From assembly GCF_024710485.1 (NCBI RefSeq), contig NZ_JANJUQ010000030.1:62001-126000 (forward strand): 64,000 nt of DNA, read 5' to 3'. A model generated the notes under the pieces. It saw nothing but the letters and a program-made list of their open reading frames with translations. It was not told the origin of the DNA and made no database searches. Of this stretch, positions 8,621-19,457 are shown one piece after another. A program made the position numbers and the translations under genes. Source of the stretch: Flavobacterium sp. Its GTDB lineage: Bacteria; Bacteroidota; Bacteroidia; Flavobacteriales; Flavobacteriaceae. Each line of letters starts with the position of its first letter. Positions within the stretch are counted from its first letter, which is position 1.

Positions 8621-9328
8621 TTAATCTTCATTCTTAAATACCACACTATGACAAGCCACTACAGCCGCTGTTTCTGTTCGCAATCGCGTTTGTCCCAAAG
8701 ATACTGGAATAAAATGATGTTCCAGTGCCGATTGGATTTCTTTAACAGAAAAATCGCCTTCCGGACCAATCAAAATCACCACATCTTGTTGCGTTTGCAA
8801 TTCATTTTTTAGTGATTTTTTATCGGTTGCTTCACAATGGGCAATGAATTTTTGTCCGCTGAATTCTTTTTTGAGGAATTCTTTAAAGCTAACAGGTTCA
8901 TTCAACTTAGGCAGATAATAGTGTAATGATTGTTTCATGGCGCTTTCCAAAATCTTCTGAAATCTATCCGTTTTGATGACTTTTCGCTCTGAATGTTCGC
9001 AAATAATGGGCGTGATTTCCTGAATGCCGATTTCGGTGGCTTTTTCCAAAAACCATTCGTAGCGTTCATTCATTTTAGTAGGCGCTACTGCTAAATGCAA
9101 GTGGTGTTTCGGTGGTTCTTGACGCTCGAAAGCGTTGATTTTAACCGTGCATTTGCTGTCGGAAGCCAACGTAATTTCGGTGGTAAATAAGAAGCCTAGT
9201 CCGTTGGTTACAAACAAAATATCGCCTTCTTTTTTGCGCAAGACTTTTAGAATATGCTTGCTTTCTTCTTTGTCAAAAACAAAAGAAGTAGCGGTTTCGT
9301 TGATGCTTGGATTGTAAAATAGTTGCAT
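8621..9328 (-). CDS. rsmE: 16S rRNA (uracil1498-N3)-methyltransferase
   Basis: ILKVLRKKEGDILFVTNG, EKATEIGIQEITPIICEHSER, LIGPEGDFSVKEI, SLGQTRLRTETAA. Confidence 0.93.
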   Translation of the reverse strand: MQLFYNPSINETATSFVFDKEESKHILKVLRKKEGDILFVTNGLGFLFTTEITLASDSKCTVKINAFERQEPPKHHLHLAVAPTKMNERYEWFLEKATEIGIQEITPIICEHSERKVIKTDRFQKILESAMKQSLHYYLPKLNEPVSFKEFLKKEFSGQKFIAHCEATDKKSLKNELQTQQDVVILIGPEGDFSVKEIQSALEHHFIPVSLGQTRLRTETAAVVACHSVVFKNED

Positions 9329-9331
9329 GGC

Positions 9332-10354
9332 TTAAAATTCAATACGGGCTTTAGACACAACAGTCGAATCGGTAAATTGATCTTGTAAATATTTTTGATA
9401 ACCAACAATCCCAATCATCGCGGCATTGTCCGTGGTATATTCAAATTTCGGAATGTAGGTTTTCCAACCATATTTGCCTTCAGCGGCTTTCAGCGTATTT
9501 CGAATCCCTGAGTTAGCCGAAACACCGCCGCCAATGGCGATTTGCTTTATACCGGTTTGTGCTACTGCCATCTTCAATTTGTCCATCAAAATCTCGATAA
9601 TGATGTTTTGAACCGAAGCACAAATGTCGTGTTTGTTTTCTTCCACAAAATTCGGATTCGTTTGTACATTTTTCTGGATAAAGTACAAAATTTGGGTTTT
9701 CAAGCCCGAAAAGCTAAAGTCCAATCCGTCTACTTTAGGTTTGGTAAAAGCGTATTTTTTCGGATTTCCTTCTTTGGCAAATTGGTCAATCAACGGACCG
9801 CCGGGATAGGGAAGTCCTAATATTTTAGCGGTTTTATCAAAAGCTTCGCCCACGGCATCGTCGGTAGTTTCGCCTATGATGTCCATCGAAAAATAATCGT
9901 TTACTTGTACAATTTGGGTATGTCCGCCCGAAATGGTCAAGGCCAAAAACGGAAATTCGGGTTTGTCAAAACCTTCTTCGTCTATAAAATGCGCCAAAAT
10001 GTGCGCTTGCATGTGATTAACAGCTATCAACGGAATGTTTAGTGCCATCGCCAACGATTTGGCAAAAGAACCGCCAACCAACAACGAACCCATCAAACCC
10101 GGACCTTGCGTAAAGGCTATGGCCGACAATTGCTCCTTACTAATACCGGCTTTTTTCAAAGCTACGTCTATCACCGGAACGATATTTTGTTGGTGTGCCC
10201 GTGAAGCCAATTCCGGTATCACGCCGCCGTATTCCTCATGTATGCTTTGTCTGGCTACTACGTTAGACAATACTTTGTTGTTGCGTAAAACCGCAGCCGC
10301 AGTGTCATCGCACGAACTTTCAATGGCCAGAATAAAAACTTCTTCAGTATGCAT
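9332..10354 (-). CDS. tsaD: tRNA N6-adenosine threonylcarbamoyltransferase TsaD
   Basis: ILAIESSCDDTAAAVL, GVIPELASRAHQQNI, AVNHMQAHILAHF; likely start is the internal Met (MHTEEVF), 16 codons into the listed ORF. Confidence 0.95.
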   Translation of the reverse strand: MHTEEVFILAIESSCDDTAAAVLRNNKVLSNVVARQSIHEEYGGVIPELASRAHQQNIVPVIDVALKKAGISKEQLSAIAFTQGPGLMGSLLVGGSFAKSLAMALNIPLIAVNHMQAHILAHFIDEEGFDKPEFPFLALTISGGHTQIVQVNDYFSMDIIGETTDDAVGEAFDKTAKILGLPYPGGPLIDQFAKEGNPKKYAFTKPKVDGLDFSFSGLKTQILYFIQKNVQTNPNFVEENKHDICASVQNIIIEILMDKLKMAVAQTGIKQIAIGGGVSANSGIRNTLKAAEGKYGWKTYIPKFEYTTDNAAMIGIVGYQKYLQDQFTDSTVVSKARIEF

Positions 10355-10453
10355 AAAAGGCACAAATTTTGATTTATATTTGACAAGCCTACAAAAAATC
10401 AAAAGTACTGATTTTTTGCAAAGGTAATTTTCTTTCCTAAGTCAGTACACCAT

Positions 10454-13400
10454 TTGGAAAAAAATAAAAAAAATAGCAAGCTCATCAAAGTCAGAAAGAT
10501 TGTATTGCGCACTTTAGCTGTGTTGCTGTTGCTTTTGCTATTATTAGCTTTTGCGCTTTCTCTTCCGGTGGTGCAAACCAAAATTGCCCATTACGCTACG
10601 GATAAACTCAATAAAGATTTTGGTACGAATATCAACATCGATGAAGTAGCGATTACTGTTTTCGGCGGTGTTAAGCTCAAAACCGTTTTGGTGTTAGACC
10701 ATCACAAAGATACCTTGATTTACGCCGATAGGATCAAAACCAGTATTTTAGATTTTAAAAATTTAGTCGATGGTAAACTCCGATTCGGCGATTTGCGGTT
10801 TGACGCATTAACCTTGAATATTGTCAACTATAAAAAGGAAAAAGATACTAACTTAGATTTGTTTGTCGCTGCTTTTGACGATGGCAAACCGGGCTCCGGG
10901 AAGTTTTTAATGACTTCAGGTAATGTGTATGTTAAGAATTCCCATTTTACCATAACCGATTACAATAGAGCCGTTCCGAAAGATGCTGATTTTACCAAAC
11001 TCAATGCGCATCTGAAACAGTTTAAAATCAAAGGACCGAATGTAACCTTTCAAATTGCCGAGATGTCGTTTCAAGACCATCGCGGATTGTGGGTAAAAAA
11101 TTTGACTTCCGATTTTGGGTATACCAAGAAAAACATCAGCTTGGAAAACCTCAAGCTTAAAACCGATGAATCGTATTTGGAAGGCAAAGTAATCCTGAGT
11201 TATAGCAGAGAAAACAAAGACTTCAGCAACTTCAACAACAAAGTGGTTTTTGACATTGCCATAGACAAAGCAACTATCGCTACCAACGATATTCGTTATT
11301 TTTATGCCGAATTAGGAAAGAATAAAACCTTCTTTTTAAAATCGAAAATCAAAGGAACGCTCAACAATTTTGTAGCGACTAATTTGTATTTAAGAGACGA
11401 TAAAAACTCCATTATACGTGGCGATGTCAATTTTAAAAATCTATTTCCGCGTAGTCCGGGCGAGTTTTACATGAAAGGCGATTTCGATAAAATCACCTCA
11501 AATTACAACGATTTGACGAAGTTATTGCCCAACATACTCGGCAAAAAATTACCAACGTCTTTACAAAAACTCGGGCAGTTTCAATTTACGGGTGAAGCAG
11601 AAGTCACCCAAAAACATATTGAAGCCGATTTTGTAATGAATACCGCTCTGGGTTTGGTAGAATCGAGTTTGAAAATGTCTGACATTGACAACATCGACAA
11701 TGCCCAATACAAAGGCTATTTGATTTTGGACAATTTTGACATCGGCACATTAATTAACGATAAAACCGTTGGCCGAGCGAGTCTCGATTTGGATATAGAA
11801 GGCCAAGGATTTACCCAAAAATACCTCAATACTTCCTTTGTTGGGGATATTTATAAGTTGAAATTCAATAACTATAATTACAGCAATATCATAGTCGACG
11901 GGAAGTTCAAGCAACCTATATTCTCCGGTAAAGTGATTGCCAATGATCCTAATTTGTACATGGATTTCAACGGAACAGTAGATTTATCGGCCAAAGAAAA
12001 CATTTATGATTTTCACAGTAAAATTGATTATGTCAACCTGGACAAACTCAACTTCCTTAAAGATTCCATTGCGGTTTTCAAAGGCGATATCGTAGTAAAA
12101 GCTACCGGGAATTCGTTTGACAACCTCAAAGGGAATTTGGTATTGAGCAATGCGTCATATCAGAACAAAAAAGACATTTATTTTGTGGACTTACTCGAAA
12201 TCAATTCGAGTTTTGATGCCACCGGAGAGCGAACCATCATCATCAATTCACCCGATGCCATTCAGGGCGCAGTTGTAGGAAAGTACAAGTTTAATCAGGT
12301 GCAAAAAATGGTAGAGAATTCGTTAGGAAGTTTTTATGCCAATTATAAACCTAATAAGGTTTTACCCGGGCAATACTTGAAATTCAATTTCGACATCAAC
12401 AGCAAGATTATCGAAATCTTTAATCCTGATATTTCTCTGTCTTCCGATACTCAATTAAAAGGCAATATCGGCTCCGACAGCAAGAGTTTTAACCTCGATT
12501 TTAATTCGAAACAAGTCACCGCTTATGACAATGTTTTTGACAATGTTTTGTTGCAAGTTGATAACCAAAATCCATTGTACAATGCCTACGTTCAATTGGA
12601 TTCCATCAAAACGAAGCACTACAAAATCAGAGATTTCAGTATGATTAATACTTTTGCCAACGACACTTTACAATTCAGAACCGAGTTCAAAGGCGGCAAA
12701 AAAGGACTTGATTTTTACAACCTGAATTTTTACCACACCATCAACAACGAAAACCAAAATGTGGTAGGTTTTACCAAATCAGAATTACAGTTCAAAGATT
12801 ACTTGTGGTATCTCAACGAAAAAGATGATTTAAAGGATAATAAAATTGTTTTCGATAAAAAGTTGACCAATTTTTCTTTCCGAGATTTGGAGCTTTCTCA
12901 CGAAAATCAAACCATCAATTTTGTAGGATTGATAGCCGATAAAGTCAACAAAGACCTTCAATTGACCTTTAAAGATGTCAATTTGAATAAAGTCACGCCC
13001 GATGTCGATAAATTCCGCTTTGATGGTATTCTGGACGGCAATATCAATTTCAAACAAAACAACACGGTTTTCCAACCGACATCAACTTTACAAATCGATA
13101 GCTTATCGGTCAACGCTATTGCTTTGGGTAAACTGAATCTCAATATTTCAGGAGACGAATCGTTCAAAAAATTCTATTTGACTTCTAATTTAGAAAATGA
13201 CAATTTTGATTCTTTTGAAGCCGATGGTAAACTTGAAATTGTAGACGACCAAACTTTATTGGATATCGACTTAAGTTTTGATAAATTCAATTTGGGAATT
13301 TTGAGCAAAATTGGAGGAGATGTTATTACCAATATCCGAGGGTTTGTCTCAGGAAATGCCCGAATAGACGGAAATATCAATAGTTTGGATTACAATGGTC

Positions 13401-14989
13401 GACTCTTCATCAACGATGCCGGGTTGACCGTTCCGTATTTGAATACTGATTACCGGTTTGTAAATAATTCCATTGTTGATGTAACCGAAAACAAATTCAT
13501 CATCCGTGAAACTACAATTACCGATACTCAATTTGATACACAAGGTAGTTTGAGCGGTTTTATCAAACACAAGCAATTCGGCGATTGGCAATTGGATTTA
13601 GCTATCAATTCCAATCGATTGTTAGCGCTGAACACCAAAGACCATGAAGACGCGGCTTATTTCGGTCAGGCATTTATGAATGGTTCGGCTGCTATCAAAG
13701 GACCAACCGAAAGCTTAATGATTACCGTAAATGCTGAATCGGCTAAAGGAACTGATGTTAAAATTCCGATTAACGAAGCCGAATCCGTGGAAGAAAATAG
13801 CTTTATCCATTTTAAAACTCCGGCGGAAAAAAGTAAAAATGGCAAAGACAAATTGGTGCAAAATAAAAAGTATAACGGACTCGAATTGGACTTCAATTTT
13901 GAGATTACTAAAGATGCAGATATTGAAGTAATTTTGGATCGCGACTCCGGTCACGGGATGAAAGGGAATGGATACGGAACTTTGTTATTCCGAATTAATA
14001 CTTTGGGTAAATTTGAAATGTTCGGAGATTTTATTGCATTGGAAGGTTCGTACAACTTTAAATATGGCGGTTTAATTGATAAAAAATTCGAAGTTAAAAA
14101 AGGCGGTTCCATCATTTGGTCTGGCGATCCTATGGCAGCCATCCTCAATTTGGAAGCGGTTTATGTGACTACCGCAAATCCGGCTGTTTTGATTGACAAT
14201 CCATCGTTTAACAAAAAAATTGATGTGGAAGTGATTATTGGTGTCAAAGGAAATTTAACCAGTCCGGAGCCTGATTTTAATATCAATTTTCCTAACGTAA
14301 GCAGTTCGCTTAAATCTGAAATCCAATACCAATTAGACGATAAAGACAAGCGTCAAACACAAGCCTTATATTTATTATCCACCGGTAGTTTTTTAAGTCA
14401 GGAAGGTGTTAATCAAAGTCAGTTGTCTAATAATTTATATGAAAAAGCGAGTAGTCTTTTTAAAGATATTTTCTCCGGAGATAATGACAAGATTTCCATT
14501 GCACCCGAATATGTTGTGGCCGACAGAACGGCTACCGGACAGCAAACCGATGGTAGAATTGGGGTGACGGTTTCTTCTAAAATCAACGACCGAATCACGG
14601 TAAACGGTAAAGTGGGTGTTCCGGTAGGCGGTATATCCGAAACCGCTATTGTAGGCGATGTGGAAGTACAATATCGCGTAAACGAAGACGGAACGTTGAA
14701 CCTAAGAGTTTTTAATCGTGAAAATGACATTACTTATATAGGTCAAGGTATAGGTTATACTCAGGGTATCGGAATGTCATACGAAGTCGATTTTGATACC
14801 ATGAAAGAACTCATCAACAAAATCTTCAAAAACGCCAAACTGGACAGAATCAAAACAGCAAATCATGACGACCATGATTCGGAGATGTTTCCGGACGGCA
14901 TGAATATGAAGCCCAAAAAAGCCGAAGAAAAAGACAAAAAGAAGCCTGAAATAGACCCAAATAAAGAGGCAGTTCCCACAGAAGATTAG
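10454..14989 (+). CDS. tamB: Translocation/assembly module TamB (DUF490 C-terminal domain)
   Basis: 1511 aa with N-terminal TM anchor and C-terminal KSEIQYQLDD...TGSFLSQEG...VQYRVNEDGTLNLRVFN; start codon appears to be TTG. Confidence 0.85.
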   Translation: MEKNKKNSKLIKVRKIVLRTLAVLLLLLLLLAFALSLPVVQTKIAHYATDKLNKDFGTNINIDEVAITVFGGVKLKTVLVLDHHKDTLIYADRIKTSILDFKNLVDGKLRFGDLRFDALTLNIVNYKKEKDTNLDLFVAAFDDGKPGSGKFLMTSGNVYVKNSHFTITDYNRAVPKDADFTKLNAHLKQFKIKGPNVTFQIAEMSFQDHRGLWVKNLTSDFGYTKKNISLENLKLKTDESYLEGKVILSYSRENKDFSNFNNKVVFDIAIDKATIATNDIRYFYAELGKNKTFFLKSKIKGTLNNFVATNLYLRDDKNSIIRGDVNFKNLFPRSPGEFYMKGDFDKITSNYNDLTKLLPNILGKKLPTSLQKLGQFQFTGEAEVTQKHIEADFVMNTALGLVESSLKMSDIDNIDNAQYKGYLILDNFDIGTLINDKTVGRASLDLDIEGQGFTQKYLNTSFVGDIYKLKFNNYNYSNIIVDGKFKQPIFSGKVIANDPNLYMDFNGTVDLSAKENIYDFHSKIDYVNLDKLNFLKDSIAVFKGDIVVKATGNSFDNLKGNLVLSNASYQNKKDIYFVDLLEINSSFDATGERTIIINSPDAIQGAVVGKYKFNQVQKMVENSLGSFYANYKPNKVLPGQYLKFNFDINSKIIEIFNPDISLSSDTQLKGNIGSDSKSFNLDFNSKQVTAYDNVFDNVLLQVDNQNPLYNAYVQLDSIKTKHYKIRDFSMINTFANDTLQFRTEFKGGKKGLDFYNLNFYHTINNENQNVVGFTKSELQFKDYLWYLNEKDDLKDNKIVFDKKLTNFSFRDLELSHENQTINFVGLIADKVNKDLQLTFKDVNLNKVTPDVDKFRFDGILDGNINFKQNNTVFQPTSTLQIDSLSVNAIALGKLNLNISGDESFKKFYLTSNLENDNFDSFEADGKLEIVDDQTLLDIDLSFDKFNLGILSKIGGDVITNIRGFVSGNARIDGNINSLDYNGRLFINDAGLTVPYLNTDYRFVNNSIVDVTENKFIIRETTITDTQFDTQGSLSGFIKHKQFGDWQLDLAINSNRLLALNTKDHEDAAYFGQAFMNGSAAIKGPTESLMITVNAESAKGTDVKIPINEAESVEENSFIHFKTPAEKSKNGKDKLVQNKKYNGLELDFNFEITKDADIEVILDRDSGHGMKGNGYGTLLFRINTLGKFEMFGDFIALEGSYNFKYGGLIDKKFEVKKGGSIIWSGDPMAAILNLEAVYVTTANPAVLIDNPSFNKKIDVEVIIGVKGNLTSPEPDFNINFPNVSSSLKSEIQYQLDDKDKRQTQALYLLSTGSFLSQEGVNQSQLSNNLYEKASSLFKDIFSGDNDKISIAPEYVVADRTATGQQTDGRIGVTVSSKINDRITVNGKVGVPVGGISETAIVGDVEVQYRVNEDGTLNLRVFNRENDITYIGQGIGYTQGIGMSYEVDFDTMKELINKIFKNAKLDRIKTANHDDHDSEMFPDGMNMKPKKAEEKDKKKPEIDPNKEAVPTED

Positions 14990-15129
14990 CTTTTCACTTT
15001 CTTTTCACTTTCCCAAATAAAAAACTTATCAACGAAAACGATTGAATTTCTCCCTTATTATTAATATCTTGATAATAGGGGTGAAAAACTACTGGCTCTT
15101 TGCTAAATTTACATTTTAATATATAAAAT

Positions 15130-16116
15130 ATGTCGAAAAATATAAAAAAAATAGGTGTGCTTACATCAGGAGGTGATTCTCCGGGAATGAATGCTGCTAT
15201 TCGATCTGTTGTCAGAACTTGTGCTTACCATAATGTTGAATGTATAGGCATTTACAGAGGTTACCAAGGTATGATTGAAGGCGACTTTAAAGAAATGGGA
15301 CCGCGAAGTGTAAACAATATAGTGAACAAAGGCGGAACTATATTAAAATCGGCACGTTCCAAGGATTTCATGACAGTTGAAGGTCGCCAAAAAGCCTATC
15401 AAAATTTAAAAAACGCCGGAGTAGACGGTTTAGTAGTAATCGGTGGAGACGGTTCGTTTACCGGAGCAGAAGTTTTTAATCATGAATTTGATTTTCCGGT
15501 GATGGGTATTCCCGGGACTATTGATAACGATATTTTCGGAACCAGTCATACTCTAGGATATGACACCGCTTTAAATACAGTAGTGGAAGTCATAGATAAA
15601 ATCAGAGACACTGCAAGTTCTCACAATCGTTTGTTCTTTGTGGAAGTAATGGGTCGCGATGCCGGCCACATTGCCTTGAACGCCGGAATTGGAGCAGGAG
15701 CGGAAGAAATTTTAATTCCTGAGGAAGATTTAGGTTTGGAACGATTGCTCGAATCGCTCAAGAAAAGTAAAGCTTCCGGCAAATCATCCAGTATTGTAGT
15801 CATTGCAGAAGGTGATAAAATCGGTAAAAACGTATTCGAACTCAAAGACTATGTAGAAGCTAACTTACCTGAATACGACGTAAGAGTTTCTGTTTTAGGA
15901 CACATGCAACGCGGTGGTGCGCCTTCGTGTTTTGATCGTGTTTTAGCTTCTCGTTTGGGGGTTAAAGCCGTAGAATCGTTATTGGAAGGAAAAACCAATT
16001 TTATGGTAGGATTGATAGCCGATAAAGTAGCCTTAACGCCCTTAGAGCAAGCCATCAAAGGTCATTCGGAAATCGACAGAGAATTGTTGAGAGTGTCCGA
16101 TATCATGACTACATAG
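15130..16116 (+). CDS. pfkA: 6-phosphofructokinase
   Basis: IGVLTSGGDSPGMNAAIRSVV, GIPGTIDNDIFGTSHTLGYDTA, VLGHMQRGGAPSCFDR. Confidence 0.96.
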   Translation: MSKNIKKIGVLTSGGDSPGMNAAIRSVVRTCAYHNVECIGIYRGYQGMIEGDFKEMGPRSVNNIVNKGGTILKSARSKDFMTVEGRQKAYQNLKNAGVDGLVVIGGDGSFTGAEVFNHEFDFPVMGIPGTIDNDIFGTSHTLGYDTALNTVVEVIDKIRDTASSHNRLFFVEVMGRDAGHIALNAGIGAGAEEILIPEEDLGLERLLESLKKSKASGKSSSIVVIAEGDKIGKNVFELKDYVEANLPEYDVRVSVLGHMQRGGAPSCFDRVLASRLGVKAVESLLEGKTNFMVGLIADKVALTPLEQAIKGHSEIDRELLRVSDIMTT

Positions 16117-17181
<1,065 letters not shown>

Positions 17182-17188
17182 TTGTTTC

Positions 17189-17225
17189 AAAATCCCGTCT
17201 GTTTTCCAATGGACGGGGTTTTTAT
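17189..17225 (+). terminator. Intrinsic terminator after gapA
   Basis: aaaatcccgtc...gacggggttttta. Confidence 0.7.
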
Positions 17226-17253
17226 TTTTACAAACAACTAAACCAAACCCATA

Positions 17254-18105
17254 ATGAAATTACTAGTTGACAGCGGTTCCACCAAAGCCGATTGGATAGC
17301 CATTGACGATAACGGAAAGGTACTTTTTACCACGCAATCTTTAGGGTTAAATCCTGAGGTGCTGAACGAAGAAGAAATCATCCATCGCTTAGACGATAAA
17401 TTCGATATCGAACACAATAAGGACAAAGCCACACATTTGTTTTTTTACGGCGCCGGTTGTGGTACCGATCGAATGAAAAACTTTTTGACCGATGTTTTTC
17501 AAAGATATTTTAAAAATGCTGTTGTTTCAGTGCATGAAGATACTTATGCAGCAGTATACGCTACTACGCCGAAAGATGAAGAAGCTATCGTTTGTATTTT
17601 AGGAACCGGATCTAACTGCAGTTATTTTGACGGCAAAGTGTTGCATCAAAAAGTCCAGTCTTTAGGCTATATAGCTATGGATGACTGCTCCGGAAATCGC
17701 TTCGGGCGCCATTTGATTCGGGGGTATTACTTCGGAAAAATGCCGGCCGATTTAGCCAAAGAGTTTGAAGAAGAATACAATGTCGATCCGGATTACATCA
17801 AATCCAATTTGTACAAAGAGCCAAATCCAAACGCGTATTTAGCCACTTTTGCCAAGTTTTTAATCAAACACAAAGACACTGAGTTTTGTCAAAAATTCAT
17901 CAAAGCAGAAATGACTGATTTTGTGGAGAATTATATCATGCAGTTTGATAATTGTACCAAAGTACCGGTGCATTTTGTAGGTTCGATTGCGTTTTATTTG
18001 AAAGACGAATTGGAGCAAGTACTCAATAGCTACGGCATCAAAATTGGAAATGTATTGCGCCGTCCTATAGACGGATTAATTGCATATCATATTCTGAATA
18101 AATAA
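17254..18105 (+). CDS. BadF/BadG/BcrA/BcrD-type ATPase, probable N-acetylglucosamine kinase
   Basis: MKLLVDSGSTKADWIAIDDNG, CILGTGSNCSYFDG: ASKHA kinase fold motifs. Confidence 0.8.
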   Translation: MKLLVDSGSTKADWIAIDDNGKVLFTTQSLGLNPEVLNEEEIIHRLDDKFDIEHNKDKATHLFFYGAGCGTDRMKNFLTDVFQRYFKNAVVSVHEDTYAAVYATTPKDEEAIVCILGTGSNCSYFDGKVLHQKVQSLGYIAMDDCSGNRFGRHLIRGYYFGKMPADLAKEFEEEYNVDPDYIKSNLYKEPNPNAYLATFAKFLIKHKDTEFCQKFIKAEMTDFVENYIMQFDNCTKVPVHFVGSIAFYLKDELEQVLNSYGIKIGNVLRRPIDGLIAYHILNK

Positions 18106-18114
18106 TCATTTTAA

Positions 18115-18138
18115 AGTCCCGATTCGTCGGGATTTTTT
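18115..18138 (+). terminator. Intrinsic terminator with TTCG tetraloop
   Basis: agTCCCGA-TTCG-TCGGGAtttttt. Confidence 0.75.
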
Positions 18139-18161
18139 ATTTTTACTGAAAAACTATTCTC

Positions 18162-18536
18162 ATGGAAATCGCCATTATTGCTCATAACGGTAAAAAAGCC
18201 GATATGGTGCAGTTTATCAACAAGAACAAACATATACTGGAGAAAGAAAATATCAAGCTCATTGCCACCGGAACTACCGGCAGTAAAGTAGAAGCGGTGG
18301 GTATTAAAGTTAAAAAGATGTTGTCCGGACCTTTAGGCGGCGATGCTCAAATTGCGGCACGTGTGGCCGAAGGCAAAACCAAAATGGTCTTATTCTTCAA
18401 AGATCCGAATTCAAGTCATCCGCACGAACCTGACATCAATATGCTCATCAGAATTTGCGATGTGCATAACATCCCTTTGGCCACGAACGAGGCTACAGCT
18501 CAGCTGTTGTTGTTGGGATTGGATGAAATGAAGTAA
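18162..18536 (+). CDS. mgsA: Methylglyoxal synthase
   Basis: IAIIAHNGKKADMVQFI, LIATGTTGSKVE, SGPLGGDAQIAARVAEGKTKMVLFFKDP. Confidence 0.95.
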   Translation: MEIAIIAHNGKKADMVQFINKNKHILEKENIKLIATGTTGSKVEAVGIKVKKMLSGPLGGDAQIAARVAEGKTKMVLFFKDPNSSHPHEPDINMLIRICDVHNIPLATNEATAQLLLLGLDEMK

Positions 18537-18537
18537 T

Positions 18538-18930
18538 TTAACGAAACTCTTTGGCTACTTTCCACTGGGAAATCTCAGGCGGTCCGGCCAGAAAATTTCG
18601 TGCTTCTCCCATGAATTTTTGAAGATGCGGCGTTTGCATGTGCTCATTGTTGTAATAATCGGCATTATGCCATTCTTCGTAAAGTAAAATATTAGTCGCA
18701 TCTTTCGGGTCAACGTGCAGTTTGATACTCATAAAGTGCGGTTCTTTTTTCACCTTTTCTATCAGTTGGGTCATTTGACCTATAGTTTCCTCACTTTTTC
18801 CGGCTTGGGTTTTATACTTGACTAAAACAATAAGACTATCATTAGTAAAGACTTTATCGTCATTCCAACTCAAGGCTACAAAAGCGATTAATAATACCAA
18901 CAGCGGAAGTGTTTTTTGTAAAAGTTTCAT
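18538..18930 (-). CDS. Putative quinol monooxygenase (antibiotic biosynthesis monooxygenase domain) with N-terminal signal
   Basis: IVLVKYKTQAGKSEETIGQMTQLIEKVKKEPHFMSIKLHVDPKDATNILLYEEWHNADYYNNEHMQTPHLQKF. Confidence 0.75.
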   Translation of the reverse strand: MKLLQKTLPLLVLLIAFVALSWNDDKVFTNDSLIVLVKYKTQAGKSEETIGQMTQLIEKVKKEPHFMSIKLHVDPKDATNILLYEEWHNADYYNNEHMQTPHLQKFMGEARNFLAGPPEISQWKVAKEFR

Positions 18931-19032
18931 AAGCGTAATTTTTAAGTTAAATCATTGATTATGAATTAAAAGTAATAAAAAAAATCCTTCGCAGAACACT
19001 ACAAAGGATTATTATTTTAAGTCTGTCAAGCT

Positions 19033-19413
19033 CTATTTAATCGCTATCATCGAAATTTCGACATTCACATTTTTCGGCAAGCAGGCCACTTGAACTGTTT
19101 CTCTGGCTGGAGCCGTAGCTTCGTCAAAATAACCGCCGTAAACGGCATTAATTCGAGCAAAATCGCCCATATTCATAATAAAAATAGTCGTTTTAACTAC
19201 ATCTTCAAAAGTCATATCGGCTGCCGCTAAAACGGCTTTCATGTTTTCCATAACTTGTTTGGTTTCGGTCTCAATATCGTCTAAAACCAATTCCATGGTC
19301 TGCGGATGCAAAGCAATCTGACCCGAAGTATACAAAGTGTTACCTACTAAAACAGCTTGGTTATACGGTCCGATTGGTGCAGGCGCTTTGTCTGTAAAAA
19401 TTATTTTTTTCAT
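19033..19413 (-). CDS. RidA family reactive intermediate/imine deaminase
   Basis: APAPIGPYNQAVLVGNTLYTSGQIAL...PARETVQVACLPKNVNVEISMIA. Confidence 0.94.
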   Translation of the reverse strand: MKKIIFTDKAPAPIGPYNQAVLVGNTLYTSGQIALHPQTMELVLDDIETETKQVMENMKAVLAAADMTFEDVVKTTIFIMNMGDFARINAVYGGYFDEATAPARETVQVACLPKNVNVEISMIAIK

Positions 19414-19429
19414 GATATATATTTTAAAC

Positions 19430-19457
19430 TTCGTATTTCTAATTTCGTAAATCGTAG
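19430..19457. repeat. Degenerate heptanucleotide-period spacer repeat
   Basis: TTCGTAT TTCTAAT TTCGTAA ATCGTAG between lptD-like and ridA-like genes. Confidence 0.45.

Noticed and set aside
9542-10427. Plus-strand ORFs antisense to tsaD
   Set aside because: tsaD is unambiguous on the minus strand; overlapping ORFs have no domain content.
12830-14730. Numerous minus-strand ORFs of 60-103 aa inside tamB
   Set aside because: Antisense open frames within a long, clearly coding tamB frame; no recognisable domains.
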